Assembly (NCBI GenBank): GCA_017633255.1
Contig: JAGBPS010000009.1
Coordinates: forward strand, 1 to 32,919
DNA: 32,919 bases
Direction: 5' to 3'
DNA from: Bacteroidales bacterium
GTDB taxonomy: Bacteria > Bacteroidota > Bacteroidia > Bacteroidales > WCHB1-69
Made by a program: the position numbers and the translations under genes. Below are positions 22,482 through 32,500 of the stretch, piece by piece. The notes below the pieces were generated by a model. That model had not been told where the DNA came from and did not search any database. It saw only the letters and a program-made list of their open reading frames with translations. The first letter of the stretch is position 1, and every line of letters begins with the position of its first letter.

Positions 22482-24206
22482 ATGGATAAATATATTGAAG
22501 AACGCGTGGCGCTGTGGCTGAACGACGACTACGATGCCGATACCAAAGCGAAAATCAGGGAATACCAGCAAAACAATCCCGACGAGCTGACCGAGGCCTT
22601 CTACCGTGATCTGGAATTCGGCACAGGTGGTCTGCGCGGCATCATGGGCGTAGGTACCAATCGCATGAACAAATACACGGTGGGCGCCGCCACCCAAGGA
22701 CTGGCCAACTATCTGAAACTGCAGTTCCCCAACCAGGAAATCAGCGTGGCCATCGCCTTCGACTCGCGCAACAATAGTGCTTATTTCGCCGACATCACCG
22801 CCGACGTGCTCTCCGCCAACGGCATCACCTGCCACCTGTTCCCGGAGCTGCGCCCCACCCCGGTGCTGTCCTTCGCCGTGCGTTACCTGCACTGCCAGTC
22901 AGGTGTGATGGTAACCGCCTCGCACAATCCGAAAGAATACAACGGCTACAAAGTATATTGGAATGACGGTGGACAATTGGTGCCCCCACATGACAAGAAT
23001 GTCATTGCCGAAGTTAACAAAATTAAGTCGCTGCACGATACCAAATGGCAGCGCAATCCCGACAAAGTGCATATCATCGACAGCAGCTTGGACGAGGCTT
23101 ACCTGAAGCTGGTTCATGGTCTGTCCCTGCATCCCGAGGCCATCGCCGCCCAAAAACAGCTGAAAATCATTTACACCCCGCTGCACGGCACCGGCATCAC
23201 CATGGTGCCCAAAGCGCTAAAGATGTATGGCTTCGAAAACATCAGCATTGTCAAGGAGCAAGCAGTGAGCGACGGTAACTTCCCCACCGTGAAGTCACCC
23301 AACCCCGAGGAGAAAAGCGCTCTCGTGATGGCTATCGCCCAGGCAGAGACCGAAAAAGCTGACTTGGTGCTGGCCACCGACCCCGATGCCGACCGTGTGG
23401 GTATCGCCGTGCGCAACTCCAAAGGCGAGATGATACTGCTCAACGGCAACATGACCGGTTCCCTGCTGGTACATTATTTGCTGTCGCAGTGGAAGGCACT
23501 CAACAAAATCAACGGCAAGCAGTTTGTCGTCAAGACCATCGTCACCACCGAATTGATCAAGCGCATGGCCGATGCTTATCAGGTGCCTTGCTTCGATGTG
23601 CTGACAGGTTTCAAATACATTGCAGAAAAAATCAAAGAACATGAAGGCCAAATGACCTTCATCGGAGGCGGCGAAGAAAGCTATGGTTACCTGGCCGGCG
23701 ACTTTGTAAGAGACAAAGATGCCGTCATTGCCTGCTGCCTTATCGCCGAAATGACCGCCTTCTACGCCAACCAGGGCAAGAGCCTGTACCAGATGTTGCT
23801 CGAAATCTACCACGAATACGGCTTCTACAAAGAAGACCTACTCTCACTGACCAAACAAGGCAAGAGCGGCGCCGAGGAAATCGCTGCCATGATGGTCAAC
23901 TACCGCAACAATCCTCCGAAAGAAATCGGCGGACAGAAGGTGGTACTGATGAACGACATCCAGGCCAGCATCGCCTATCACTTGGACAAAGGTACGCAGG
24001 AACCCATTGCCCTGCCCAAGTCCAATGTGCTGCAATTCTTCACAGCCGACGGCTCCAAAATCACCGTCCGTCCCTCCGGCACCGAACCCAAAATCAAGTT
24101 CTATTTCGGTGTGGTGGGAGAGCTTCCCGATGTAGTCCAGTACGACGAGGCCAATGCCGCATTACAGGCAAAGATTAAGGGAATTATTGAGGAGATGAAG
24201 CTGTAA
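22482..24206 (+). CDS. Phosphoglucomutase/phosphomannomutase (alpha-D-phosphohexomutase)
   Basis: A 574-residue enzyme that interconverts hexose 1- and 6-phosphates through a phosphoserine. The four functional loops are intact: catalytic TASHNP with S147, the metal loop DPDADR at 300-305, the sugar loop GGGEES at 395-400, and the phosphate loop RPSGT at 530-534. The N-terminal region (ALWLNDDYDADTKAKIREYQ, then FGTGGLRGIMGVGTNRMN) and the length are those of the PGM2/ManB-like bacterial forms. Glucose or mannose preference cannot be read from sequence. It has its own promoter and is followed by an AT repeat and hairpins. Confidence 0.95.
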   Translation: MDKYIEERVALWLNDDYDADTKAKIREYQQNNPDELTEAFYRDLEFGTGGLRGIMGVGTNRMNKYTVGAATQGLANYLKLQFPNQEISVAIAFDSRNNSAYFADITADVLSANGITCHLFPELRPTPVLSFAVRYLHCQSGVMVTASHNPKEYNGYKVYWNDGGQLVPPHDKNVIAEVNKIKSLHDTKWQRNPDKVHIIDSSLDEAYLKLVHGLSLHPEAIAAQKQLKIIYTPLHGTGITMVPKALKMYGFENISIVKEQAVSDGNFPTVKSPNPEEKSALVMAIAQAETEKADLVLATDPDADRVGIAVRNSKGEMILLNGNMTGSLLVHYLLSQWKALNKINGKQFVVKTIVTTELIKRMADAYQVPCFDVLTGFKYIAEKIKEHEGQMTFIGGGEESYGYLAGDFVRDKDAVIACCLIAEMTAFYANQGKSLYQMLLEIYHEYGFYKEDLLSLTKQGKSGAEEIAAMMVNYRNNPPKEIGGQKVVLMNDIQASIAYHLDKGTQEPIALPKSNVLQFFTADGSKITVRPSGTEPKIKFYFGVVGELPDVVQYDEANAALQAKIKGIIEEMKL

Positions 24207-24212
24207 GAACCA

Positions 24213-24239
24213 ATTAACAGTTAACAATTAATAATTAAG
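24213..24239. repeat. Short AT-rich repeat (TTAACAGTTAACAATTAA type)
   Basis: Degenerate ATTAAC/GTTAAC words directly after the phosphohexomutase stop. It holds no coding signal. Confidence 0.55.
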
Positions 24240-24250
24240 AGCTACCCAGA

Positions 24251-24309
24251 TTGCCTCTGAGAGGCAAAATTTCAATAACCCCACATAAGCGAAGCGCAAT
24301 GTGGGGGTT
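24251..24309. terminator. Two hairpins between the phosphohexomutase and acetyl-CoA synthetase genes
   Basis: TTGCCTC-TGA-GAGGCAA (24251-24267) followed by AAATTT, then AACCCCACAT paired with ATGTGGGGGTT (24277-24309, 10-bp stem with one extra G). They may end upstream transcription or shape the leader of the next gene. No TAnnTTTG box is seen before the ATG at 24341, so the promoter is unclear. Confidence 0.5.
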
Positions 24310-24340
24310 CGCAAATCAACAAACAAAAACAACATACAAC

Positions 24341-26413
24341 ATGATCAACCCAAAACTCTTAAACCCCCAAAGCATCGTAATATGCGGTGCGTCAAGTGAC
24401 ATTCACAAACCCGGCGGAAAATCGCTGAAGAACCTTTTGGAGAGTCCCTTCAAAGGCCAGATTTACGCCGTCAACCCCAAAGAAACCGAAGTGCAGGGCG
24501 TGAAGTGCTACGCCAAAGTCGACAACCTGCCGCAGGTAGATTGCGCCATCCTTTGTATCGCCGCCAAATTCTGCGCCCAGACTGTCGATGTACTGGCCAA
24601 GGAAAAAGGCTGCCGAGGTTTCATCATCGTCAGTGCTGGCTTCTCGGAAGAGAGCCACGAGGGTGCTGAAATCGAGAAGCACATTGTGGACACCATCAAC
24701 AGCGTGGGCGGCTCACTCATTGGTCCCAACTGCACCGGCTTCCTCAACGTGAACTATGCCGGTTGTTTCGACACCCCCATTCCAAGCCTTGACCCTCACG
24801 GGGTGGATTTCATCACTGGTTCGGGTGCCACAGCAGTATTTATCAAGGAATATGGCATCAGCAATGGTCTGAAATTCAACAGTGTATGGGCCGTTGGCAA
24901 CAGTGCCCAGTTAGGTATTGAAGACGTGTTGGAACACCTTGACGAAACCTTTGATCCTGAAAAGTCAAGCCGTGTCATCATGCTCTATATGGAGAAGATT
25001 GGCGACCCGCAACGTCTGCTCAAACACAGCCGCAGCCTCATCAACAAGGGTTGCCACATCGCTGCCATCAAGAGTGGTGGCAGTGCTGCCGGCTCACGTG
25101 CCGCTTCTTCACACACTGGTGCTTTGGCTACCAACGACGCCGCTGTCGATGCCCTGTTCCAGAAAGCGGGCATTGTGCGCTGCCACAATCGCCAAGAGCT
25201 GACCACCGTTTGCGGTGTGTTCATGCATCCCGAAATCAAAGGCAAGCGCTGCGCCGTGATCACTCACGCCGGCGGTCCCGCCGTGATGCTCACCGATGTG
25301 CTTAGCAACGGTGGCATGGAGGTTCCTTCACTGAAAGACCATCCCGCCAGCCCTGCCCTGCTCGCCAAACTCTTCGGAGGATCCTCTGTGGGCAACCCCA
25401 TCGATTTCCTCGCCACCGGTACTGCCGAGCAGCTTGGCTACATTATAGACACCGTCGAGAATGAATACGACGAAATCGACTTCTCCGTGGTCATCTTCGG
25501 CTCTCCCGGATTGTTCAGCAACAAAGAAGTATACGACCTGTTAGACGAGAAGATGAAGACCTGCAAGAAGCCCATCTTCCCCGTGCTGCCGAGTATCATC
25601 AATGTGAAGGACGAAATCAACGACTTCATCGCCAAAGGCCGTATCAACTTCCCCGAAGAGTGTGTACTGGGTAATGCCATCTGCAAAGTTTACAACACTC
25701 CCAAACCGCAGCCCGAACATGTGGAACTGCCGCAGATTGATGTGGCCCGTATCCGCGCCACCGTTGACCGCTGCAAAGATGGCTACATGGAAATTGCCGA
25801 CTACAACGAACTGCTGGATGCCGCTGGTATCAGCCGCAAGAAAAGTGTGGAAGTAAACAAGAAAGAGGATGCCCTGGCCTTCGCCAAAGAGGTGGGCTGC
25901 AGCAAGGATGTGCCCCTCGTGATGAAGGTGGTCGGTCCGTTGCATAAATCTGACGTAGGAGGTGTCACTTTGAACGTGAAGGATATGGACACCGTCAGCA
26001 AGGAATTCGACCGCCTGATGGCCATTAAAGATACCTACGCAGTGGAAATGTACCCCATGCTCGACGGTACCGACGTTTATATCGGTGCCATCAAGGATGC
26101 CAAGTTCGGCCATCAAATCTTTTTCGGTTTGGGCGGAATCTTCATCGAAGTGCTGAAAGACGTACAGAGTGCGTTGGCTCCCATCACTGCTACCGAGGCC
26201 AAGGAGATGCTCACCAAGCTGCGTGGCTACAAGATTCTGCAGGGCGTTCGCGGTCAGGAGCCTGTGAACCTCGACCTGTACGCTGACCAAGTAGCCCGTG
26301 TGAGTGCTTTGGTGCAGGCCGCTCCCGAAATCGCGGAGATGGACCTCAACCCACTTTTGGGCAACCCTCGCTACGTTACCGCTGTGGATGCCCGTATCCG
26401 CTTAGAGAAATAG
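24341..26413 (+). CDS. ADP-forming acetyl-CoA synthetase (acyl-CoA synthetase), fused alpha-beta
   Basis: A 690-residue protein of the NDP-forming acyl-CoA synthetase family, which converts an acyl-CoA plus ADP and phosphate to the acid plus ATP. Order: CoA-binding domain (about 8-130), succinyl-CoA-ligase-like domains with the expected phosphohistidine H258 in SSHTGALA, then an ATP-grasp domain (about 480-690) with VMKVVGPLHKSDVGG (H535) and the end block EMDLNPLL. Both subunit types are in one chain. The start at 24341 is chosen over an in-frame ATG at 24251 because the latter runs through two hairpins. The acid (acetate or a branched or aryl acid) is not known from sequence. Confidence 0.93.
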   Translation: MINPKLLNPQSIVICGASSDIHKPGGKSLKNLLESPFKGQIYAVNPKETEVQGVKCYAKVDNLPQVDCAILCIAAKFCAQTVDVLAKEKGCRGFIIVSAGFSEESHEGAEIEKHIVDTINSVGGSLIGPNCTGFLNVNYAGCFDTPIPSLDPHGVDFITGSGATAVFIKEYGISNGLKFNSVWAVGNSAQLGIEDVLEHLDETFDPEKSSRVIMLYMEKIGDPQRLLKHSRSLINKGCHIAAIKSGGSAAGSRAASSHTGALATNDAAVDALFQKAGIVRCHNRQELTTVCGVFMHPEIKGKRCAVITHAGGPAVMLTDVLSNGGMEVPSLKDHPASPALLAKLFGGSSVGNPIDFLATGTAEQLGYIIDTVENEYDEIDFSVVIFGSPGLFSNKEVYDLLDEKMKTCKKPIFPVLPSIINVKDEINDFIAKGRINFPEECVLGNAICKVYNTPKPQPEHVELPQIDVARIRATVDRCKDGYMEIADYNELLDAAGISRKKSVEVNKKEDALAFAKEVGCSKDVPLVMKVVGPLHKSDVGGVTLNVKDMDTVSKEFDRLMAIKDTYAVEMYPMLDGTDVYIGAIKDAKFGHQIFFGLGGIFIEVLKDVQSALAPITATEAKEMLTKLRGYKILQGVRGQEPVNLDLYADQVARVSALVQAAPEIAEMDLNPLLGNPRYVTAVDARIRLEK

Positions 26414-26438
26414 CAAAATAACCCAAACTATAGCAGAA

Positions 26439-26472
26439 AAATCCCCGCCTATCGCAAGATAAACGGGGATTT
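26439..26472. terminator. Bidirectional rho-independent terminator
   Basis: AAATCCCCG and CGGGGATTT arms (9 bp) with A-rich sequence on one side and T-rich on the other. It lies between the convergent acetyl-CoA synthetase and giant repeat protein genes and can serve both. Confidence 0.75.
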
Positions 26473-26520
26473 ATTATTTATATATGTTTCTCACGGAAAC
26501 GACTCCGTAATATTCTCAAC

Positions 26521-29500
26521 TTACGGCTGGGTTACCGTAACGGTAATCGGGTTACCATTCACAATACAGTGCGCTCCATTAACTTCAAACACACAATAGG
26601 CATCATATACTGTTGTCTGGGTGGGAGTATGGGTGGCGTTACCCGAAGAATGCGAGGAATAAATCTGGTTCCCGTTGGCTTTCCAATAATAGGTCCAGTT
26701 TTCATATGTTATTCCATTATGAGCTAATTGATCTGCATATTCAGCATATTCACCATTGGGATCCAGATAGTATTCTATAGGTTTCCATCCACCAAGCGAA
26801 CTTATGGTGATGTATGCCGTGGAGGACAAGGTGACCGTCTGACCTGCCGTTACAGTAACCGGCGTAGCTGTAGGATTATAATCTTCTGGTCCCCACATCG
26901 TCACACTGCCGATATCACCATACAAGATTTCTCCATCACATGCAGTTAATATCATATAAGGACGGTAATACCAAGTCTTTTTACAATATTCCATACCTAT
27001 CTTGTAGGTAAATAACGTATCATTAACATTAGTAAATGTTGCAGGCAAACGAAATTCATTACTGTAGGTTTGAATATCCTCCGGATTATCAGAAATAAGG
27101 AAACCATAACTTGACACTTGAGAATGAGAAAAGTTTCCAACTCTCGCCTTAAGAGTTATACCTTCATTGGAGAACAGCTGGGTTTTGTTCAAGCCATCTG
27201 CAGGATATGGAGTTGCCGTGGCAAGGGTAATAGGAACTGTTGATGGTATACAGATTTGGATAGATTCACCAGCATTTAAACCAGCGTTGGCACAACCACC
27301 TGTATTATAAATATAAGGTGTCACTGTCAAAACACGTTCACGGTACGCTGGCAAAATCGAAATAGTCGCAGACATTCTACTATCGCTATGGGTAGCAGTA
27401 ACAGTCAAAGGATAAGACATGTTGCTTGTTGAAATGCTATAATACACACGATTAATATAGGAAGTGGAAATCACATCATCCAAAACAGTGGTAACATTAA
27501 TACTGTTCGAAGCATCAAGAGGATAAGGAGTATAAGTGGTAGTACCCAAGGTAGGACAAGGAGGCGTTACTATAGTAAACGTACCCTTAACATAACTTAC
27601 AGTATAGTTTCCTTGGTTCGCGGCACCCGTTGGAGTAATGGTATAGGTACCCGCATTTTCTCCCGATCTACGGCTAACAGTATAAGACAAAGCATCACTG
27701 CCAAACAATCCGGTTATCGTAACGGTAAGAGGCGGATCAGCTTCTCCCCTGTATTTGCTAACATCATTGGCTTTTACCACTGCCGCTGCGCGCGTAATGG
27801 TCAAGGCACCATCAGTAACCACAAAGTTTACATTATAGTTGTTGTTATTGGCCCTGAATTGACCAGCAAACAAGCCCATGGCGTATGTTCCATAATTGGT
27901 ACCCGTTGCGACAGCACTTGCCGGACCGGTAATCTCACTGGCAAGCAGGTCAGTGCCTTCAGGAATACTCAAGTTATAACCACTCACACTCTGTGCAGTG
28001 CCATTATAGGTCACAGTTGCCGTATTACCCGTAACCGTCACAGTGACCGAAGCCTTGGTAATCGTGAAGACAGCATCTACATACGTCACGTTATAATTAC
28101 CTTGGATAACATCACCAGAAGAAGCAATGGTGTAAGTTCCCACATTTTCACCTGCTGTACGACTAACAGTATACTGAATCACACTGGCAGCGTCTCCATT
28201 CTGCAAGCCACTCACCACAGCGGTCAATACAGGATCCGCTGTTCCATATACCTTCGTCTTGGCTTGGGCGGTCACCGTGGCCATCGCCCTAGTAATGGTG
28301 AAGTCAACTGGAACATACGTTACTTCGTAGTTGCCCTGAGTGGCAGCACCAGAAGGAGTAATAATATAAGTTCCCACATTCTCTCCTACTGTTCTGCTAA
28401 CAGTGTACTGAATCACACTGGCGGCGTCGCCATTCTGCAAACCACTCACCACAGCGATCAACACAGGATCCGCAGCTCCATATACTTTCGTCTTAGCCTG
28501 TGCAGTCACAGTGGCTGTAGCCCTAGTAATGGTAAAGTCGGCTGGAACATACGTTACTTCGTAGTTGCCCTGGGTAGCAGTGCCAGAAGGAGTAATGGTG
28601 TAAGTTCCCACATTTTCTCCCGCAATACGACTGACAATATACTGAATCACATTGGCGGCATCACCATTCTGCAAACCACTCACCACAGCGGTCAGGCTTG
28701 GATCTGTTGCTCCATAAACCTTCGTTTTGGCTTCGGCAGTCACGGTGGCCATCGCTCTGGTAATAGTCATACTGGCAGTAACGTATGTAACATTGTAGTC
28801 ACCCTGGATAGCAGCACCAGAAGGAGTAATGGTATAGGTTCCCGCATTCTCTCCGGCAGCACGACTAACAGTATATTGAATCACATTGGCGGCGTCTCCA
28901 TTCTGCAAATCACTCACCACAGCGGTCAGCGCAGGATCCTCAGTTCCATATACCTTCGTCTTGGCTTCGGCAGTCACAGTAGCCGTCGCCCTGGTAATCG
29001 TCAAGACACCATCCGTAAGCTCAAAACTGACATTGTAATTGTCGTTGTTCACACTGAAAGCGTCGGCTGTCAATCCCATGTGATAGGTTCCCACATGAGT
29101 ACCACTTGCAACTGCATTAGCCGGACCGATAATCTGGCTTTCCGTCAGCGTGACTCCCGCAGGTATGCTCACACTATAACCACTTACCTGCTGCTCGCTA
29201 CCATTGTAAACCATGCTGCCTGTTGCACCAGTAATCGTCACGGTTACCGAAGCTTTGGTGATGGTCTGATAACCGTCGGTCACATTAAAGCTAACCACAG
29301 CGAAATTGTCATTGTCGTTGGCAAACTGACTTGAAGCCAAACCCATATTGGTAGTTCCGACATCCGTTCTGCTTGCCGTTGCATCTCCGCTAAAACTGAA
29401 ATCATTTTCTGAATATAGACTTGTACTCGTCTGAACGTCATAGCCTTCTGTAACATGCGCATTGCCATCGTATACAGAAGTATTGTGATGACCAGTGATG

Positions 29501-32500
29501 GTTACAGTAGCATTAATCTTATTGATGGTCTGGAAACCATCCGTCACATAGAAGATTACATTGGAGAAATTAGTATTGGTGTTGGCGAACTGACTTGTGG
29601 CCAAACCCATATCGCTTGTTCCTGCATTGGTACGTGAAGCTGTTGCATTACCGCTGAAAGTGAAGTCTGAAGTTGTATAGAGCGAATTACTAATCACCAC
29701 ATCATATCCTTCAACAGCATGTTCCTGTCCGTCATAGTCACTTACATTATGGTGACCGGTAATCGTGACTACCACGCCTTCAACCGCGGTAATCTGCTGG
29801 TAACCATCCGTCACATCAAAGGTCACATTGGTAAAGTTGGTACTGGTATTGGTAAACTGACTTGAAGACAATCCCATATTTGTGGTACCCACATTGGTTC
29901 TGCTGGCGGAGGCATTCCCATTGAAAATGAAATCTGAGGTGGTATATAGCGGATTACTAATCGCCACATCATATCCTTGCACTGCATGTTCCTGTCCGTT
30001 ATAATCACTTACATTATGGTGACCGGTAATCGTGACAACCACCTCACCAACTGCGGTAATCTGCTGATAACCGTCCGTTATATTGAAGGTCACATTGGTG
30101 AAATTAGTGTTAGTATTGGCAAACTGACTTGAAGTCAAGCCCATGTATGTAGTACCCACACTGGTTCTGTTTGCGGAGGCATTCCCGCTGAAACTGAAAT
30201 CTGCTGTTGTATACAAAGGATTACTGGTCTCCACACCATAACCTTCCACGGCATGCACCTCTCCGTCAAATTCGCTCACATCATGGCGACCGGTAATCGT
30301 GACCACCACGCCATCCACTGAGGTAATCTGCTGATAACCATCCGTCACATTAAAGGTCACATTAGTGAAGTTGGTGTCGGTATTGGCAAACTGACTTGAA
30401 CTCAAATCCATGTTTGTGGTACCCACATTGGTTCTGCTGGCAGAGGCATTTCCGCTAAAGCTGAAATCAGCCGTTGTATATAGAGGATTACTGATCTCTA
30501 CATCGTAACCTTCAACAGCGTGCTCCTGTCTGTCATACTCGCTTACTGTATGATGACCTGTGATCGTAACTACCACGCCATCTACTGCGGTAATCTGCTG
30601 ATAACCATCTGTCACATGGAAAGTCACATTGGTGAAATTAGTATTGGTATTGGCAAACTGACCTGAAGCCAGACCCATATTGGTAATACCCACAGTGCTT
30701 CTGCTGGCGGAGGCATTTCCGCTGAAACTGAAGTCTGAAGTAGTATAAAGAGGATTACTGATTACCACATCGTAACCTTCAACAGCATGTTCCTCTCTGT
30801 CATACTCGCTTACAGTATGATGACCAGTAATCGTGACCACCACACCATCAACTGAGGTAATCTGCTGGTAACCGTCCGTCACATGGAAAGTCACATTGGT
30901 GAAGTTGGTGTTGGTATTGGCAAACTGGCTTGTAGCCAAGCCCATGTTTGTGGTACCCACATTGGTTCTACTGGCGGAGGCATTTCCGCTGAAGCTGAAG
31001 TCTGACGTTGTATATAAAGGATTACTGATCTCAACATCATATCCTCCCACTGCATGCTCCTCTCTGTCATATTCACTTGAATTTTGGCGACCGGTAATCG
31101 TGACCAGCACGCCATCCACTGAAGTAATCTGCTGGTAACCATCCGTCACATGGAAGGTCACATTAGCGAAGTTTGTATTGGTATTGGCAAACTGACTTGT
31201 AGCCAAGCCCATGTTAGTAGTACCCACATCGGTTCTGCTGGCGGAGGCGGTGCCGCTGAAGCTGAAATCTGACGTTGTATAGAGAGGATTGCTGATTTGT
31301 ACATTATATCCCTCAACAGCATGCTCCTGTCTGTCATACTCTCTTACATCATGATTACCAGTAATGGAAACCACCACACCTTCCAACGCTGTGATTTGCT
31401 GGTAACCGTCCGTCACATGGAAGGTCACGTTGGTGAAATTAGTGTTAGTATTGGCAAACTGAGTTGAAGCCAAACCCATATTGGTAATACCCACATTGGT
31501 TCTGCTGGCGGAGGCACTTCCACTGAAACTGAAGTCTGAGCTTGTATATAAAGAATTATTGATTTCCACCTCGTAGCCTTCCACGGTATGTGCCTGACCG
31601 TTATACTCGCTTATATTTTGGTGACCCTTAATGGTAACGACCACGCCATCCACTGCGGTTATCTGCTGGTAACCGTCCGTCACATGGAAGGTCACATTGG
31701 TGAAGTTGCTGTTGGTATTGGCAAACTGATTTGAAACCAAACCCATGTTCGTGGTACCCACAATGGTTCTGCTGGCGGAGGCGGTGCCGCTAAAGCTGAA
31801 GTCTGAAGTTGTATAAAGTGAATTACTGATTTCCACTTCGTAAGCTTCCACAGCGTGCTCCTGTCCGTCATACTCGCTTACATTATGGTGACCAGTAATC
31901 GTGACCACCACGCCATCCACCGGGGTAATCTGCTGGTAACCGTCCGTCACATTAAACGTCACATTGGCGAAGTTACTATTGGTATTGGCGAACTGAGTTG
32001 AAGACAGACCCATATTGCTTGTTCCCACATCAGTTCTGCTTACGGAGGCGTTCCCGCTGAAACTGAAGTCTGAGGTTGTGTATAAAGGATTACTGATTTC
32101 TACATTATATCCCTCCACAACATGTTCATGTCCGTTATATTCACTTACATCATGTTGACCGGTAATCGTGACTACCACGCCTTCCAATGCGGTAATCTGT
32201 TGGTAACCGTCCGTCACATGGAAGCTCACATTGGTGAAGTTGCTGTTGGTATTGGCAAACTGGCTTACATCCAAGCCCATGTTAGTAGTACCAACAATGG
32301 TTCTGCTTGCGGAAGCGTTCCCGCTGAAGCTGAAGTCTGAAGTTGTATAAAGTGAATTATTGATTTCCACATCGTAAGCTTCCACAGCGTGATCCTGTCC
32401 ATCATATACGCTTACATCATGATGACCGATAATCGTGACCTCCACACCATCCACAGCGGTAATCTGCTGGTAACCATCCGTCACATTGAAGCTCACATTG

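Noticed and set aside
27613..29334. 573-residue plus-strand frame opposite the giant repeat protein
   Set aside because: It is the antisense of regular MBG and YDG repeats, which lack stops by composition; no promoter or family match.
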